A stretch of DNA of 64,000 nucleotides from Anolis sagrei (taxonomy: Eukaryota; Chordata; Lepidosauria; Squamata; Anolidae): NCBI RefSeq assembly GCF_037176765.1, contig NC_090026.1, positions 133,373,752 to 133,437,751 on the forward strand, in the 5' to 3' direction. This document shows positions 53,160-63,770 of this stretch, in pieces (the stretch's first letter is position 1; each line of letters starts with the position of its first letter). The notes beneath the pieces were generated by a model. That model was not told the DNA's origin. It did no database searches and was given only the letters and a program-made list of their open reading frames with translations. The position numbers and the translations under genes were made by a program.

Positions 53160-53360
53160 ACACTGTATATCAATCTGCCTCTGAACAGGTGCAGCCTTTG
53201 CTCACCTGGTGAAACCAACCTGAGCCAAACCTTGGCAGCTCCGTTCTCTCCCTTCCCTGGTCTTTCCTCCAACACCAGTGATGGTGTATTCATTGTGATT
53301 TGAAGAGCCCTGAATGAAGCCGGGAGGGAGACCAGTCGGAATAAAGTGGTGGTGTTATTT
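53160..53360. repeat. ~190-bp direct repeat, copy 1
   Basis: Shares GGTGCAGCCTTTGCTCACCT, GTGATTTGAAGAGCC and CAGTCGGAATAAAGTG with 54,850-55,045. Not assigned to a repeat family. Confidence 0.7.
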
Positions 53361-53574
53361 GGTCAGAGGCAGATTCACCACTTGAAGCAACTTGCGGAGA
53401 TTCTTGGGAAACAGTGTATTGCACTGAGAAAAATACTAGGAGAAGTAAGTCACCCAAATTCAGGACTTCATCACATGGAAGTGTAAATTGGCACAGAAGC
53501 AGGATGGTCACCACAGTACTAGCATTGCATTGCATAGACCATATTCCTCATGTTCAGATGGAATCTCCTTTCTT

Positions 53575-54830
53575 GTATCATAGAATCCTAGAGTTGGGAG
53601 AGACCTGCTGGGTCATCCAGTCCAACCCCATTCTGCCAAGAAGCAGGAATAGTGCATTCAAAGAACCCCTAACAGATGGCCATCCAGCCTCTGCTTCAAA
53701 GCCTCCAAAGAAGAAGCCTCCACCACACTCCGGGGCAGAGGGTTCCACTGCTGAACAGCTCTTACTGTCAGGAAGTTATAGAATCCTAGAATCAAAGAGT
53801 TGGAAGAGACCTCGTGGGCCATCCAGTCCAACCCCATTCTGCCAAGAAGCAGGAATATTGCATTCAAAGCACCCCTGATAGATGGCCATCCAGCCTCTGC
53901 TTAAAAGCTTCCAAAGAAGGAGCCTCCACCACACTCCGGGGCAGAGAGTTCCACTGCTGAACGGCTCTCACAGTCAGGCAGTTCTTCCTCATGTTCAGGT
54001 GGAATCTCCTCTCTTGTAGTTTGAAGCCATTCCTCCATTGCGTCCTAGTCTCCAAGGAAGCAGAAAACAAGCTTGCTCCCTCCTCCTCCCTGTGGCTTCC
54101 TCTCACATATTTATACATGGCTATCATGTCTCCTCTCAGCCTTCTCTTCAGGCTAAACATGCCCAGATCCTTAAGCTGCTCCTCATGGGGCTTGTTCTCC
54201 AGACCCTTGATCATTTTAGTCACCCTCTTCCTCTGGACACATTTCAGCTTGTCAACATCTCCCTTCAATTGTGGTGCACAGAGTTGGACACTATATTCCA
54301 AGTCATAGAATCCTAGAATCCAAGAGTTGGAAGAGACCTCCTGGGCCATCATCCAGTCCAACCCCATTCTGCCAAGAAGCAGGAATATTGCATTCAAATC
54401 ACCCCCGACAGATGGCCATCCAGCCTCTGTTTAAAAGCTTCCAAAGAAGGAGCCTCCACCACACTCCCTCTGGGGCAGAGAGTGTGGTCTAACCAACCCA
54501 GAGTAGAGCATGGGGAGCATGACTTCCCTAGATCTAGACACTAGACTCCTATTTATGCAGGCCAAAATCCCATTGGCTTTTGCTCATCTGGTGAAGCCAA
54601 CCTGAGCCCTGCCTGACAGATGGTCCTCCGTCAAAGCCCCCCTGACAGATGGCCATCCAGCTTCTGCTTCATATCCTCCAAAGTTGGAGCCTCCACCGCA
54701 TTTCGGGGCAGAGAGAGAGTTCCACTGCTGAAGAGCCCTCTCTCACAATCAGAAAGTTCTTCCTCATGTTCCGGTGGAATCTCCTTTCCATCTGAGCATG
54801 AGAATGGAGCTGAGACAACTTCCAGGTGTT
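53575..54830 (-). mobile_element. Nested cluster of CR1 LINE 3' ends
   Basis: At least three reverse CR1 ends start at about 53,578, 53,778 and 54,302 (ATAGAATCCTAGA tails). The third interrupts the second, which resumes at 54,483 with GTGGTCTAACCAACCC. A further fragment is at 54,610-54,800. Confidence 0.85.
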
Positions 54831-54849
54831 TGTAACTCAAGGACTGCCT

Positions 54850-55045
54850 CTATATCTGTGGGGGAATCTGCCTTTGACCAGGTGCAGCCTTTGCTCACCT
54901 GGTGAAGCCAACCTGAGCCCTACCTCGGCAGCACCGCTCTCCCTTCCCTGGTTTTTCCTCCGACACCAGAGACGGTTTATTTATTGTGATTTGAAGAGCC
55001 GTGAATGAAGCAGGGAGCAGGATCAGTCGGAATAAAGTGTTGTTA
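54850..55045. repeat. ~190-bp direct repeat, copy 2
   Basis: Second copy of 53,160-53,360, just beyond the NOS3 3' end. Confidence 0.7.
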
Positions 55046-55231
55046 TTCTCACTTTCCACGAGAAGATAGTGAAGTATTTACACTTTGATGAGGATTGGAA
55101 TGTGCTCCCAACAATGTCGGAGCCGCAGGAACAATCACAAAATTCTGTGTTGAAAATGAAGCCATCCTGGGACAACGTGGAGCTGGCTTTGGAGGGGAAC
55201 TCAAATTCTGGAACTCAAAACCCCAAAATCC

Positions 55232-55237
55232 TTTAAT
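55232..55237 (-). terminator. NOS3: NOS3 candidate poly(A) signal (ATTAAA)
   Basis: The complement reads ATTAAA about 230 nt after the stop codon. It is the first plausible signal downstream and would give a short 3' UTR. Confidence 0.5.
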
Positions 55238-55463
55238 TTGACTTGTATCTTTTGCACCTGGCCCTCGTTTGTGGGCTTCTACGTAAAAAAACACCCCAAA
55301 TCAAGACACTCCCCACGCCCCCGTTGCCCCCTCAATCCCTTCTCCGCCAAGGCTGGGGATGAGCAGGGTATTTCACAACAGCTTGAAGGACGTCAACACA
55401 TAAGTCCCACGGAAGTGGGGCGATCGACATATAACGCACGAAATCCCACGGAAGCGGGGTGGC

Positions 55464-55583
55464 TCAGGGTCCCATCAGCAAGCTCCTCCTCTGGCTGGTG
55501 AAGGACTGGCTCCGGATACGAGAGGCCACCTCCTGCGTCCGGAAGGTCAGGCCAAAGATGTCCTCGTGATAGCGGTTCTTGTC
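55464..55583 (-). CDS. NOS3: NOS3 last coding exon with stop
   Basis: 120 nt: [42 protein letters not shown] at 55,466-55,464. The conserved part through RSQSF matches human; the tail after it is truncated relative to human. Confidence 0.92.
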   Translation of the reverse strand, partial: DKNRYHEDIFGLTFRTQEVASRIRSQSFTSQRRSLLMGP

Positions 55584-58500
55584 CTGAGACCAAATAAGAG
55601 GAAAGAGACGTTGCCTTGGAACTGTCTGGAAGCCCCCTCCCCAAAAGATACATGCAGAGAGTGCCACCTCTCTCCAGGAGCAGAGAGGGGGATCCATGGG
55701 GGACCACGTCAAAAGCGGACCTACCCTCAGCAAGGCCAACATGGATCTCAACCTTTTTGAGGAGCACCCCACCTTCTGCATCACCCACCACAAACCCTCG
55801 GAGCTGGACAAAGCTCATGTGGCCAGTGTCCTAACCCCCAGGTCCTGTCCCTTGCTCACCCGAAGCTCACTGATCAGGTCTCCGGCCTCGGCCAGCGCCA
55901 TCTTCCCTTCCTTGGCTAGTATCTGCTGGACGGTCTGCAGGACCCCCGTCGCCATGGTGACATCTCCACAGACGTACATGTGTCCCTGGCGCCGGCACAG
56001 GGCTTCGAAGACGTAGCCGGAGAGGGACATCCTCAGTAGGTCCTGGACATAGGTCTGGAATGTATAGGGAGAGAGACCCAGCTGGAACTAGCGCATGGGA
56101 CTCCTCCCATGCCTGGGACCTGGACTCCCACATGGTGACCCCTTGTCCACCGTGCATTTATTTATTTATTATTTAAACTTCTATGCCGCCACTCCCCTGG
56201 GGCTCGGAGCGGCTTACAAGAATAGCTAAGCCAATGGGATTTTGGCCTGCATCAATAGGAGCCTAGTGTCTAGATCTAAGGAAGTCATGCTCCCCATGCT
56301 CTATTCTGCTTTGGTTAGACCACTTTACCTGGAATATTGTGTCCAATTCAGGGCAGCACAATTCAAGAGAGATATTGACAAGCTGGAATGTGTCCAGAGG
56401 AGGGCGACTCAAATGATCAAGGGTCTGGAGAACAAGCCCTATGAGGAGCGGCTTAGAGAACTGGGCATGTTTAGCCTGAAGAAGAGAAGGCTGAGAGGAG
56501 ATATGATAGCCGTGTATAAATATGTGAGAGGAAGCCACAGGGAGGAGGAGGGAGCAAGCTTCCTTTCTGCTTCCCTGGAGACTAGGACGCAATGGAGCAA
56601 TGGCTTCAAACTACAAGAGAGGAGATTCCATCTGAACATTAGGAAGAACTTCCTGACTGTGAGAGCCGTTCAGCAGTGGAACTCTCTGCCCCGGAGGGAG
56701 TGTGGTGGAGGCTCCTTCTTTGGAAGCTTTTAAGCAGAGGCTGGATGGCCATCTGTCAGGGGTGATTTGAATGCAATATTCCTGCTTCTTGGCAGGGGGT
56801 TGGACTGGATGAAGGCCCATGAGGTCTCTTCCAACTCTTGGATTCTATGATTCTATGATTCTATGAAAGCTGGTAAGTCCCGCAAGGCACGGACTTCAGG
56901 TGGCAGAGTATTCCAGAGCGATGGTGCCACTGCTGTGAAGGCTCTGCGCCTGGTTGCTGTGAGACGCAAGGTCTTGACACTGGGAATTTCCAATAGATCT
57001 TGGTCCTCAGAACGGAGGGATCTCTCGGGTTGGGAAGGGGTGAGGCGGTCCCTCAGGTACATTGGCCCCAGACCATGCAAGGCCTTCAAGGTGAGTCCCA
57101 TCCCTTTGAAAGTGATCCGGTGCTCAATGGGTAACCAATGGAGATGTAGTAAGATTGGGGTGATGTGGCATCTCATCGGAGTTCCCACAAGAAGCCGAGC
57201 AGATGCATTTTGTACCAACTTGAGCTTCCGGATCACCGACAGAGGAAGGCCAATGTAGAGGGCATTGCAGTAGTCCAGTCTTGATATGACCGTGGCCTGG
57301 ATCACCGTAGCTAGGTCATCCCTGGACAGGTAAGGGGCCAGCCGTCTAGCCTGCCGCAGGTGAAAGAAGGTGGTTCTGCTCACGGCGGAGAGAGACCTGG
57401 ACCTCCATCGTCCGCAGAGGGTCCAAAAGGACTCCCAGACTCTTGACCAACAATGACGGGCGTAGCTCCTTGCCATCCAGGGTAGGCAGACGGATATCCC
57501 CACTGTTCGGTTGACCCAGCCATAGGATCTCCGTCTTTGCTGGATTCACCCTCAACCTGCTGGCACGCAGCCATCCAGGAACGGCCTCAATGAGGCACTG
57601 ATGTAAACAATCGGGGACAGAGTCCGGTCGGCCTTCCATCTTCAGCACCAACTGAGTGTCATCGGCGTACTGGTCACACTCAAGCCCAAAACCTCGAACC
57701 AGCTGAGCAAGTGGTCGCATAGAGATGTTAAACAAGAGAGGGGAGAGAATGGCCCCTGAGGAACCCCATGTGTCCAGAGGTGGATCCATGGATATGACCC
57801 TTCCCAAGGCTCCTCCGTGATCAGATGCTGACTGCTGTTGGGAGCCCCCAGTTCCTAAGGTCTGCCCCCTTCCCCAGACTGTCCCTACCTTGGGGTAATC
57901 TGGATCGCGGGAGAATCCCGTCAAGACCCGGCTGAGGGCCCCCTTCTGCTGGGCCTCCTGAATCTCCTCCTCGTAGATCTGGTCGTGGAGGGAGCTGCGG
58001 CACCCAAAGACCAGGGTCATCTCACTGGATGGGAGGCCTGGGGTGGGAGGAAAAGAGAGGCAGATGGTGAACAAGGACAGGGTTGCAATGGGACCCCCGT
58101 CATCGCCGCTCTCCAGTCCATGCAAGGGTTGCCATGACTCACCCTGGGTCTCAATTTCATGCATCCGCTGTTGCCAGAAGCTCCGGAAAGGGGCGATGCC
58201 GGTTCCAGGACCCACCAAGATGCAGGGGACGGAGGGGTCCTGGGGTAACTGGAAGTTGGGGGCCCTGAGAGGGACAGAGGGTAGTCATTAAGGAAGACCC
58301 ACCTAGGTGGACATCAGCCACAGGGTGAGAACAGGTCAAAAGACTGCCAGGACTTCTGCAGGCAACAGTGGTTTCTTCTAGCAGACACGGGTCAACCTGG
58401 AAAGTGTTTCCTCCCTTGTCCACCATCCCATCTATCAATCACCTAGGTGGACAGCAGCCCCAGGGTGAGGACAGGTCAAAAGACCACCAGGACTTCTGCA

Positions 58501-61500
58501 AGCAACAGTGGCTTCTTCTAGCAGACACAGGTCAACCTGGAAAGTGTTTCCTCCCTTGTCCACCATCCCATCTATCAATCACCTAGGTGGACAGCAGCCC
58601 CAGGGTGAGGACAGGTCAAAAGACCACCAGGACTTCTGCAAGCAACAGTGGCTCCTTCTAGTAGACACGGGTCAACCTGGAAAGTGTTTCCTCCTCTGTC
58701 CATCATGAGAAACCTTTTGGTTCCCAACATCTGTAGCAGCTCCAACATGTTGACCAGATGTTCCTGCATCCCCTCAGGGTCAAAGGCCAGCCACCCCCCA
58801 ATCCCAGTGAGCCCCTTACCCTCGGACAAAAGCCGGTACCATGTCTCCAGGCACACATCGGGAAAGCCACGTGGAGCAGACCCCATAGTGCAGGGGTCCC
58901 TTTCCATCTGTGGGGTGAAAGAGAGGAAGTGGAATAAGTGATCCTCTCAGTATATTGTCAAAGGCTTTCACAACCAGAATCACTGGGGTGTTGTGTGGTT
59001 TCCAAGCTTAATGGCCATGTTCTACTAGCATATTCGCCACCTCTCCACCAAAGTCAACATCGACACCGAAATACAACACTGCCTGAGCTCTGCGAGTGCA
59101 GCATTTTTCCGAATGAAGCAGAGAATGTTTGAGGACCAGGACATCTGTATGGATACCAAGGTGCTTGTCTATAAAGTTATTGTCCTCCCAACCCTGCTCT
59201 ATGCCGGCGAAACGTGGACTGTGTACAGACGTCACATGCAACTCCTAGAACGATTCCATCAGCGCTGCCTCCGGAAAATCCTGCAAATCTCTTGGGAAGA
59301 CAGGTGGACAAACGTCAGCGTGCTGGAAGAAGCAAAGACCACCAGCATTGAAGCGATGGTCCTCTGCCACCAATTTCGCTGGACCGGCCACGTTGTCCGG
59401 GTGCCCGACCACCGTCTCCCAAAGCAGTTGCTCTACTCCGAACTCAAGAATGGAAAATGGAATGTTGGAGGACAGGAAAAGAGATTGAAAGATGGGCTCA
59501 AAGCCAACCTTAAAAACTCTGGCATAGACACTGAGAATTGGGAAGCCATGGCCCTTGAGCGCTCCAGCTGGAGGTCAGCTGTGACCAGCAGTGCTGCAGA
59601 ATTTGAGGAGGCACGAATGGAGGGCGAAAGGGAGAAGCGTGCCAAGAAGAAGGCGCATCAAGCCAACCCCAACCGAGACCGCCTTCCACCTGGAAACCAA
59701 TGCCCTCACTGCGGAAGAAGATGCAGAGCAAGAAGAGGGCTCCACAATCACATACGGACCCACAAGAATATTGGAAGACAATCATCCTCGGAAAGCGAGG
59801 GATCGCCTAACTAACTGAACCAGCATATTCGTGTGATGTTTCGCCTGCGTGCAATCATACAGCCTGGAAACCTCACAACACCCCAGTGATCCTTTCACTG
59901 CTAGTCTTTGGCAGGATGCCAGACTCACCCCTGCTGACCTAGCCATCCGGTGTCCCAGTAACCCCCCCTCCCACCACCCCAATACCCCCCCCCCCCCTCC
60001 GGTCACTCACTCTGGCTGTGAAAGTTGAGGACGGCGACGGTGAGGTGGACTTGTCCTGGATGGGCACTTGGCGCGGAGCTGATGGAGTAGTAGCGTGGCT
60101 GGAGCAGGGGCAGCTGGGTCAAGGCCAGTGAGGCTGGCAAGGGCACCGAGGGGAACTCCTCCAGCACCTCCACCAGCGTTGGGCAGCGGAACCACTTCCA
60201 CTCCTCGTAGAGAAGGGCGTCCTGGGGGTGAGCAGGGCAACAACACGGTGTTGTGGGACTACCAAAGATGCCCCAGAAGTAGACCCCAGTAGACCTGCCT
60301 TGGCCATCTCTGCTTTAATCCTTGACCAGGATTTGCTTCTCACCCCTGCCCTCGAGGAGACACACACACCCCAATTCCACCCAGCACAGCCCCACTGTGG
60401 GGGTCTCACTCCCTCCATCCCACCTTGCTGAGGCGCTGGAGTGCCTCCTTCTCCCGAGGGTCCTCTGCCAGCGTGGCCAGGAGCTGGAGCAGCTGTGGAC
60501 TAGGTGGAGTGGTGATGTCCAAGAAGGAGGAGAGGGCCTGGCGCAGGGTGCAAGGGGGTAGGCGGGGGTCCGGCACCCACAAGCGCTTCACACCTGCGGG
60601 GTGGGGCAGGAGGGACAAGAAACAGCCTTAGGAAAACAGAGAGGAGTCCTGGTCTCATCTCTCCCTGCTGCCTCTTTCTGACCACACTCAACAGGGTTGG
60701 GATGCAGGAGAGGAGGCAAACTGCCCAGAAGTGGTGGCAGTGGAAATAGTGCCAGTGGAAGTAGCAGTGGCAGTGGGAGGGCTCTCGTTTTCCACCCCTC
60801 TCTCTTGTCTTCATCTTCCTCCTCTCAGAGTCCCATCCAACCCCATTCAATCACTATGAAGACCCCAATTCTTCTGTCAATGGCTCTTGTGGACACTTCA
60901 GTGTGGTTGCAGTAGGACACACCCACCCCCATTAGACCTCCCACTGACCCTCCTGTGGCTGCAGCCCCTTACAGATGGACAATGTGTAGGGATTGAGGAA
61001 GAGAGGGAAATAAAGAAGAATGGAAAATTGCAAGACAGCAAAAGGTTTAGACAGTAAGGAAGCCCTAAAACAGGGGTCAGGAACCTTCAGCCCTCCAGGT
61101 GTGGTGGACTTCAACTCCCACAATTCCTTGAGGCTCGGCATTCGCCCCAAAGGCTTACCTTGGCCTCAAGGAATTGTGGGAGTTGAAGTCCACCACACCT
61201 GGAGGGCCGAAGGTTCCCCATGCCTGCCCTAAAAGGTCCTGGGGGAGAGAGAGAAAGTCAAAACAACAAAGGAGAGAATGTTAAAAAAGAGCTTGATGAC
61301 GTGCAAGGATGGGAGGCTGAAAGAGAGTAAGAGAGAGTCTTGGAGGGGAAAATATCAGCCGGAAATGGGACGAGAGAAGGGGAATGCAAGCTGCTGTCAA
61401 AGTAGGCACAAAGGATAGTGATAAGAGAGAACATAGGAAGAGAAAAATTCACTGAACTTTGTGTTATGCTCAAAAGTTCTGACTATAAAACTGAACTGCG

Positions 61501-62703
61501 CATCAGTTGAAGGTGGCACTTTCCTTTTGCTCACCCCGCAAGGTGTCTTGATCAATTAAACCTGTTGAACAATCTCTTTCGCTTTCAGAATTTGGTTGGG
61601 ATTAGAAAAATAAACCTCTGAAGGTTTTTGGGCTAATTAAGAAGAGAGAACCACATGAGCCCCAACAAAGGAAGAAATGCCCATTATTGGGGGAGGAGAG
61701 TACCACCAGGACAAGAATACGTGTTCTGAGTTGTTCCTCAAAAACAGCCTTTAAACAATATTGAAAGTAAAAGAAAAATGCTTTACTTTAGTAAACACAA
61801 AGGATAAGCAAATGTAATTGAAAAGTGCAAAAGAAAGCAAGGAAGTCTTAATCCAGACACAAATTCAAGTCTCTTACAAGACAATGGGCAATGAACTAAG
61901 TCCTTAGTAGCAGACACAAAGCAGATTCTGTTGGAGTGAAAACAGCAGGATCAGGGTTGTTGTTACCAGCGAATGCTGACTAATTCTGCCTCTATTTTTG
62001 AAGGCTTTCATGGCCGGAATCACTGGGTTGTAGGTTTTTTCGGTTTATATGGCCATGTTCTAGAGGCATTCTGTCCTGACATTTCACCTGCATCTATGGC
62101 AAGCATCCTCAAAGGTAGTGAGGGCACCTCTAGAACATGGCCATATAGCCCGAAAAAACCTACAACAACCCAATCCTGCCTCCGATTTATAGCCCTGAAT
62201 TCCCCACGCAGGAGAAGATAGGGCGTCTCCCAGTGAGCTCAGCGTTTTTAGCAGCTATTCTGGCTGAATGGCGTCTGTGCTCTATCTATTTTTGTCTCTC
62301 TAGAAATGTGGGCCCTTTCAAACCCTCATTTTCTGATTCTTCTTCCAATTCCTGAGCACTTCCCTGCTCCCCTTCCTTTTCCAAAGATGAGGAATCCCCA
62401 ACAGTACCCCATCTGTCTTGGCCCTTGGTGGGTAGAACACACTGCATGAACACAAGTCCTATGGGATATAGTTCTTTTGGCTTGGCACCACCATTGCTGG
62501 TACCACCTCACGCACCTTCAACTCCAGCCTCCAAGGTCTCCACGGTAACAGTCTCTCCTGGGGGTGGGGGGTCCTCGATGCGCTCCAGCAGCTCCTGCAC
62601 CAGCTCAGGGCTGTTGGCTGGGAAGATGCCCAGGTGGTCTCCCGGCTGGTAGCGTAGCTCAGGGTGGTCTCCCGTCTGCAGCTGCACCAGGATGGTGGAC
62701 CGG
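55464..62703 (-). CDS. NOS3: NOS3, endothelial nitric oxide synthase, C-terminal reductase half (eight exons; gene runs off the right edge)
   Basis: NOS3 makes nitric oxide and citrulline from arginine; the part here passes electrons from NADPH to FAD. Exons in order: 62516-62703, 60424-60593, 60011-60221, 58820-58907, 58143-58264, 57889-58037, 55860-56054, 55464-55583, all GT-AG with continuous phase. FAD contacts: [20 protein letters not shown] and [16 protein letters not shown] site: [29 protein letters not shown] and [12 protein letters not shown]. The C-terminus keeps the Akt-type site RIRSQSF (human Ser1177), but only 12 residues follow that Ser against 26 in human. The heme, calmodulin and FMN regions lie past the right edge. 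eNOS rather than nNOS/iNOS is supported by residues such as [26 protein letters not shown] and by synteny. Confidence 0.94.
55860..56054 (-). CDS. NOS3: NOS3 exon (YVCGDVTMA)
   Basis: 195 nt, phase 0: [65 protein letters not shown]. Confidence 0.95.
56165..57830 (-). mobile_element. L2-like LINE in NOS3 intron, interrupted by CR1
   Basis: Reverse frames read [30 protein letters not shown] (RT catalytic YADD), [27 protein letters not shown] and [20 protein letters not shown]. The 3' end is TTATTTAAACTTCTATGCCG. It covers RT and the C-terminal region, 5'-truncated at about 57,830, about 60 bp from the next exon. Confidence 0.85.
56230..56868 (+). mobile_element. CR1 LINE 3' end inserted into the L2 copy
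   Basis: 163 codons open: [80 protein letters not shown] tail at 56,842-56,861. The uninterrupted 39.7-kb L2 copy shows where it entered. Opposite orientation to NOS3. Confidence 0.88.
57889..58037 (-). CDS. NOS3: NOS3 exon (TLVFGCR)
   Basis: 149 nt: [50 protein letters not shown]; human [44 protein letters not shown]-type text. Confidence 0.95.
58143..58264 (-). CDS. NOS3: NOS3 exon, NADPH-binding loop
   Basis: 122 nt: [50 protein letters not shown] is the pyrophosphate-binding signature. Confidence 0.96.
58300..58715. repeat. 140-bp x 3 tandem repeat in NOS3 intron
   Basis: Copies of CAACCTGGAAAGTGTTTCCT at 58,392, 58,532 and 58,672, exactly 140 bp apart, and very similar throughout. Not related to a known repeat in the window. 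Confidence 0.9.
58820..58907 (-). CDS. NOS3: NOS3 exon ([12 protein letters not shown])
   Basis: 88 nt: [29 protein letters not shown]; human [22 protein letters not shown]. The first codon is split and reads Asn instead of Asp. Confidence 0.94.
58955..59890. repeat. Penelope-type terminal repeat split by an RTE-like LINE
   Basis: The left part (AAGGCTTTCACAACCAGAAT, GGTTTCCAAGCTTAATGGCC) and right part (TGATGTTTCGCCTGCGTGC, CATACAGCCTGGAAACC) are inverted to each other and flank the LINE. Confidence 0.6.
59034..59820 (+). mobile_element. RTE-like LINE, C-terminal region with C2H2 finger
   Basis: 233 open codons: [80 protein letters not shown]. The TSD AGCATATTCG flanks it (59,027-59,036 and 59,823-59,832). 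The best-preserved copy of this family here. Confidence 0.85.
60011..60221 (-). CDS. NOS3: NOS3 exon, FAD-binding
   Basis: 211 nt: [70 protein letters not shown] is the FAD-contact motif of the ferredoxin-reductase fold. A 13-G run starts 14 nt into the following intron (59,985-59,997 on the plus strand). Confidence 0.95.
60424..60593 (-). CDS. NOS3: NOS3 exon
   Basis: 170 nt: [56 protein letters not shown], against human [29 protein letters not shown]. Confidence 0.94.
60620..61070. other. NOS3 intron, no recognisable repeat
   Basis: Single-copy-looking sequence with short AGTGGCAG and TCCTC runs. No exon or element supported. Confidence 0.3.
61071..61226. mobile_element. Intact fold-back hAT MITE
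   Basis: 156 bp, almost wholly an inverted repeat with arms of about 60 bp (CAACTCCCACAATTCCTTGA / TCAAGGAATTGTGGGAGTTG); TSD CCCTAAAA at 61,063-61,070 and 61,227-61,234. Confidence 0.9.
61240..62515. repeat. NOS3 intron: unclassified repeat with Penelope hairpin fragment
   Basis: 62,000-62,175 holds two inverted Penelope termini (GGTTTTTTCGGTTTATATGG ... CCATATAGCCCGAAAAAACC). The flanks 61,440-61,990 and 62,180-62,500 look like one interrupted older element, possibly LTR-type, but no diagnostic end was found. Confidence 0.45.
62516..62703 (-). CDS. NOS3: NOS3 exon (first in window, transcript order)
   Basis: 188 nt: [60 protein letters not shown]. Matches human [23 protein letters not shown] in position. 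Donor GAAG|GTGCGT. Confidence 0.92.
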
Positions 62704-62876
62704 CTGTGGAGCGGAGAGGAAAGGCTCTCAGGGCTGCAGAGGGGTGGTAGCGTGGCCACACACACACGTGCACCAACCCTCATGCCCCTGTTTGATGGGG
62801 AAATCCTAGAAGCAGGAAATCTCCTGCCTATTTCCTGCCTAGAAGCAGGAAATCTCCCCAAAAGAGAGGGCTAACC

Positions 62877-63770
62877 CTAACCCCTTTCCTGGCCTCCAAC
62901 ATTCTGTTTTCCGTTCTTAAGTTTGGAATAGAGCAACTGCTTTGGGAGACGGTGGTCGGGCATCCGGACAACGTGGCTGTTCCAGCGGAGTTGATGGCGG
63001 AGGACCATCGCTTCAGTGCTGGTGGTCTTTGCTTCTTCCAGCACGCTGACGTTTGTCCGCTTGTCTTCCAAAGACATTTGCAGGATTTTTCGAAGGCAGC
63101 ACTGATGGAATCGTTCGAAGAGTTGCATGGGACGCCTGTAGACAGTCCACGTCTCGCAGGCATATAGCAGGGTTGGGAGGACAATAGCTCTATAGACAAG
63201 CCCCTTGGTCTCCCTACGGATGTCCCAGTGCTCAAACACTCTCTGCTTCATTCGGAAAAATGCTGCACTTGCAGAGCTCAGGCGGTGTTGCATTTCAGTG
63301 TAAAATGTTGACATCTGTACACAGTCCACGTTTTGCAGGCATATAGCAGGGTTGGGAGGACAATAGCTTTATAAACAAGCCCCTTGGTATCCCTACGGAT
63401 GTCCTGGTCCTCAAACACTCTCTGCTTCATTCGGAAAATGCTGCACTCGCAGAGCTCGGGTGTTGTTGTATTTCAGTGTAAAATGTCGACATCTGTAGAC
63501 CGTCCACATCTCACAGGCGTATAGCAGGGTTGGGAGGACAATAGCTTTATAGACAAGCCCCTTGGTCTCCCTACGGATGTCCTAGTCCTCAAACACTCTC
63601 TGCTTCATTCGGGAAAATGCTGCACTTGCAGAGCTCAGGCAGTGTTGAATTTCAGTGTCAGTGTTGACTTTGGTGGAGAGGTGGCTGCCAAGGGAGCGGA
63701 AATGGTCCACATTTTCTAATGTTACACCATTAAGCTGTATTTCTGGCATTGCAGAGGGAGAATAAGCCAC
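62877..63770 (-). mobile_element. RTE-like LINE with internal 178-bp triplication
   Basis: Reverse coding [40 protein letters not shown], then a segment with GGCATATAGCAGGGTTGGGA repeated at spacings of 179 and 178 bp (anchors 63,183, 63,362, 63,540), ending NGVTLENVDHFRSLGSHLS at its 5' side. The last 230 bp of the window show nothing certain. Confidence 0.8.

Noticed and set aside
61440-62500. Full LTR element in the NOS3 intron
   Set aside because: Some acidic coding-like text and AT-rich flanks suggest it, but no matching ends or target duplication could be found.
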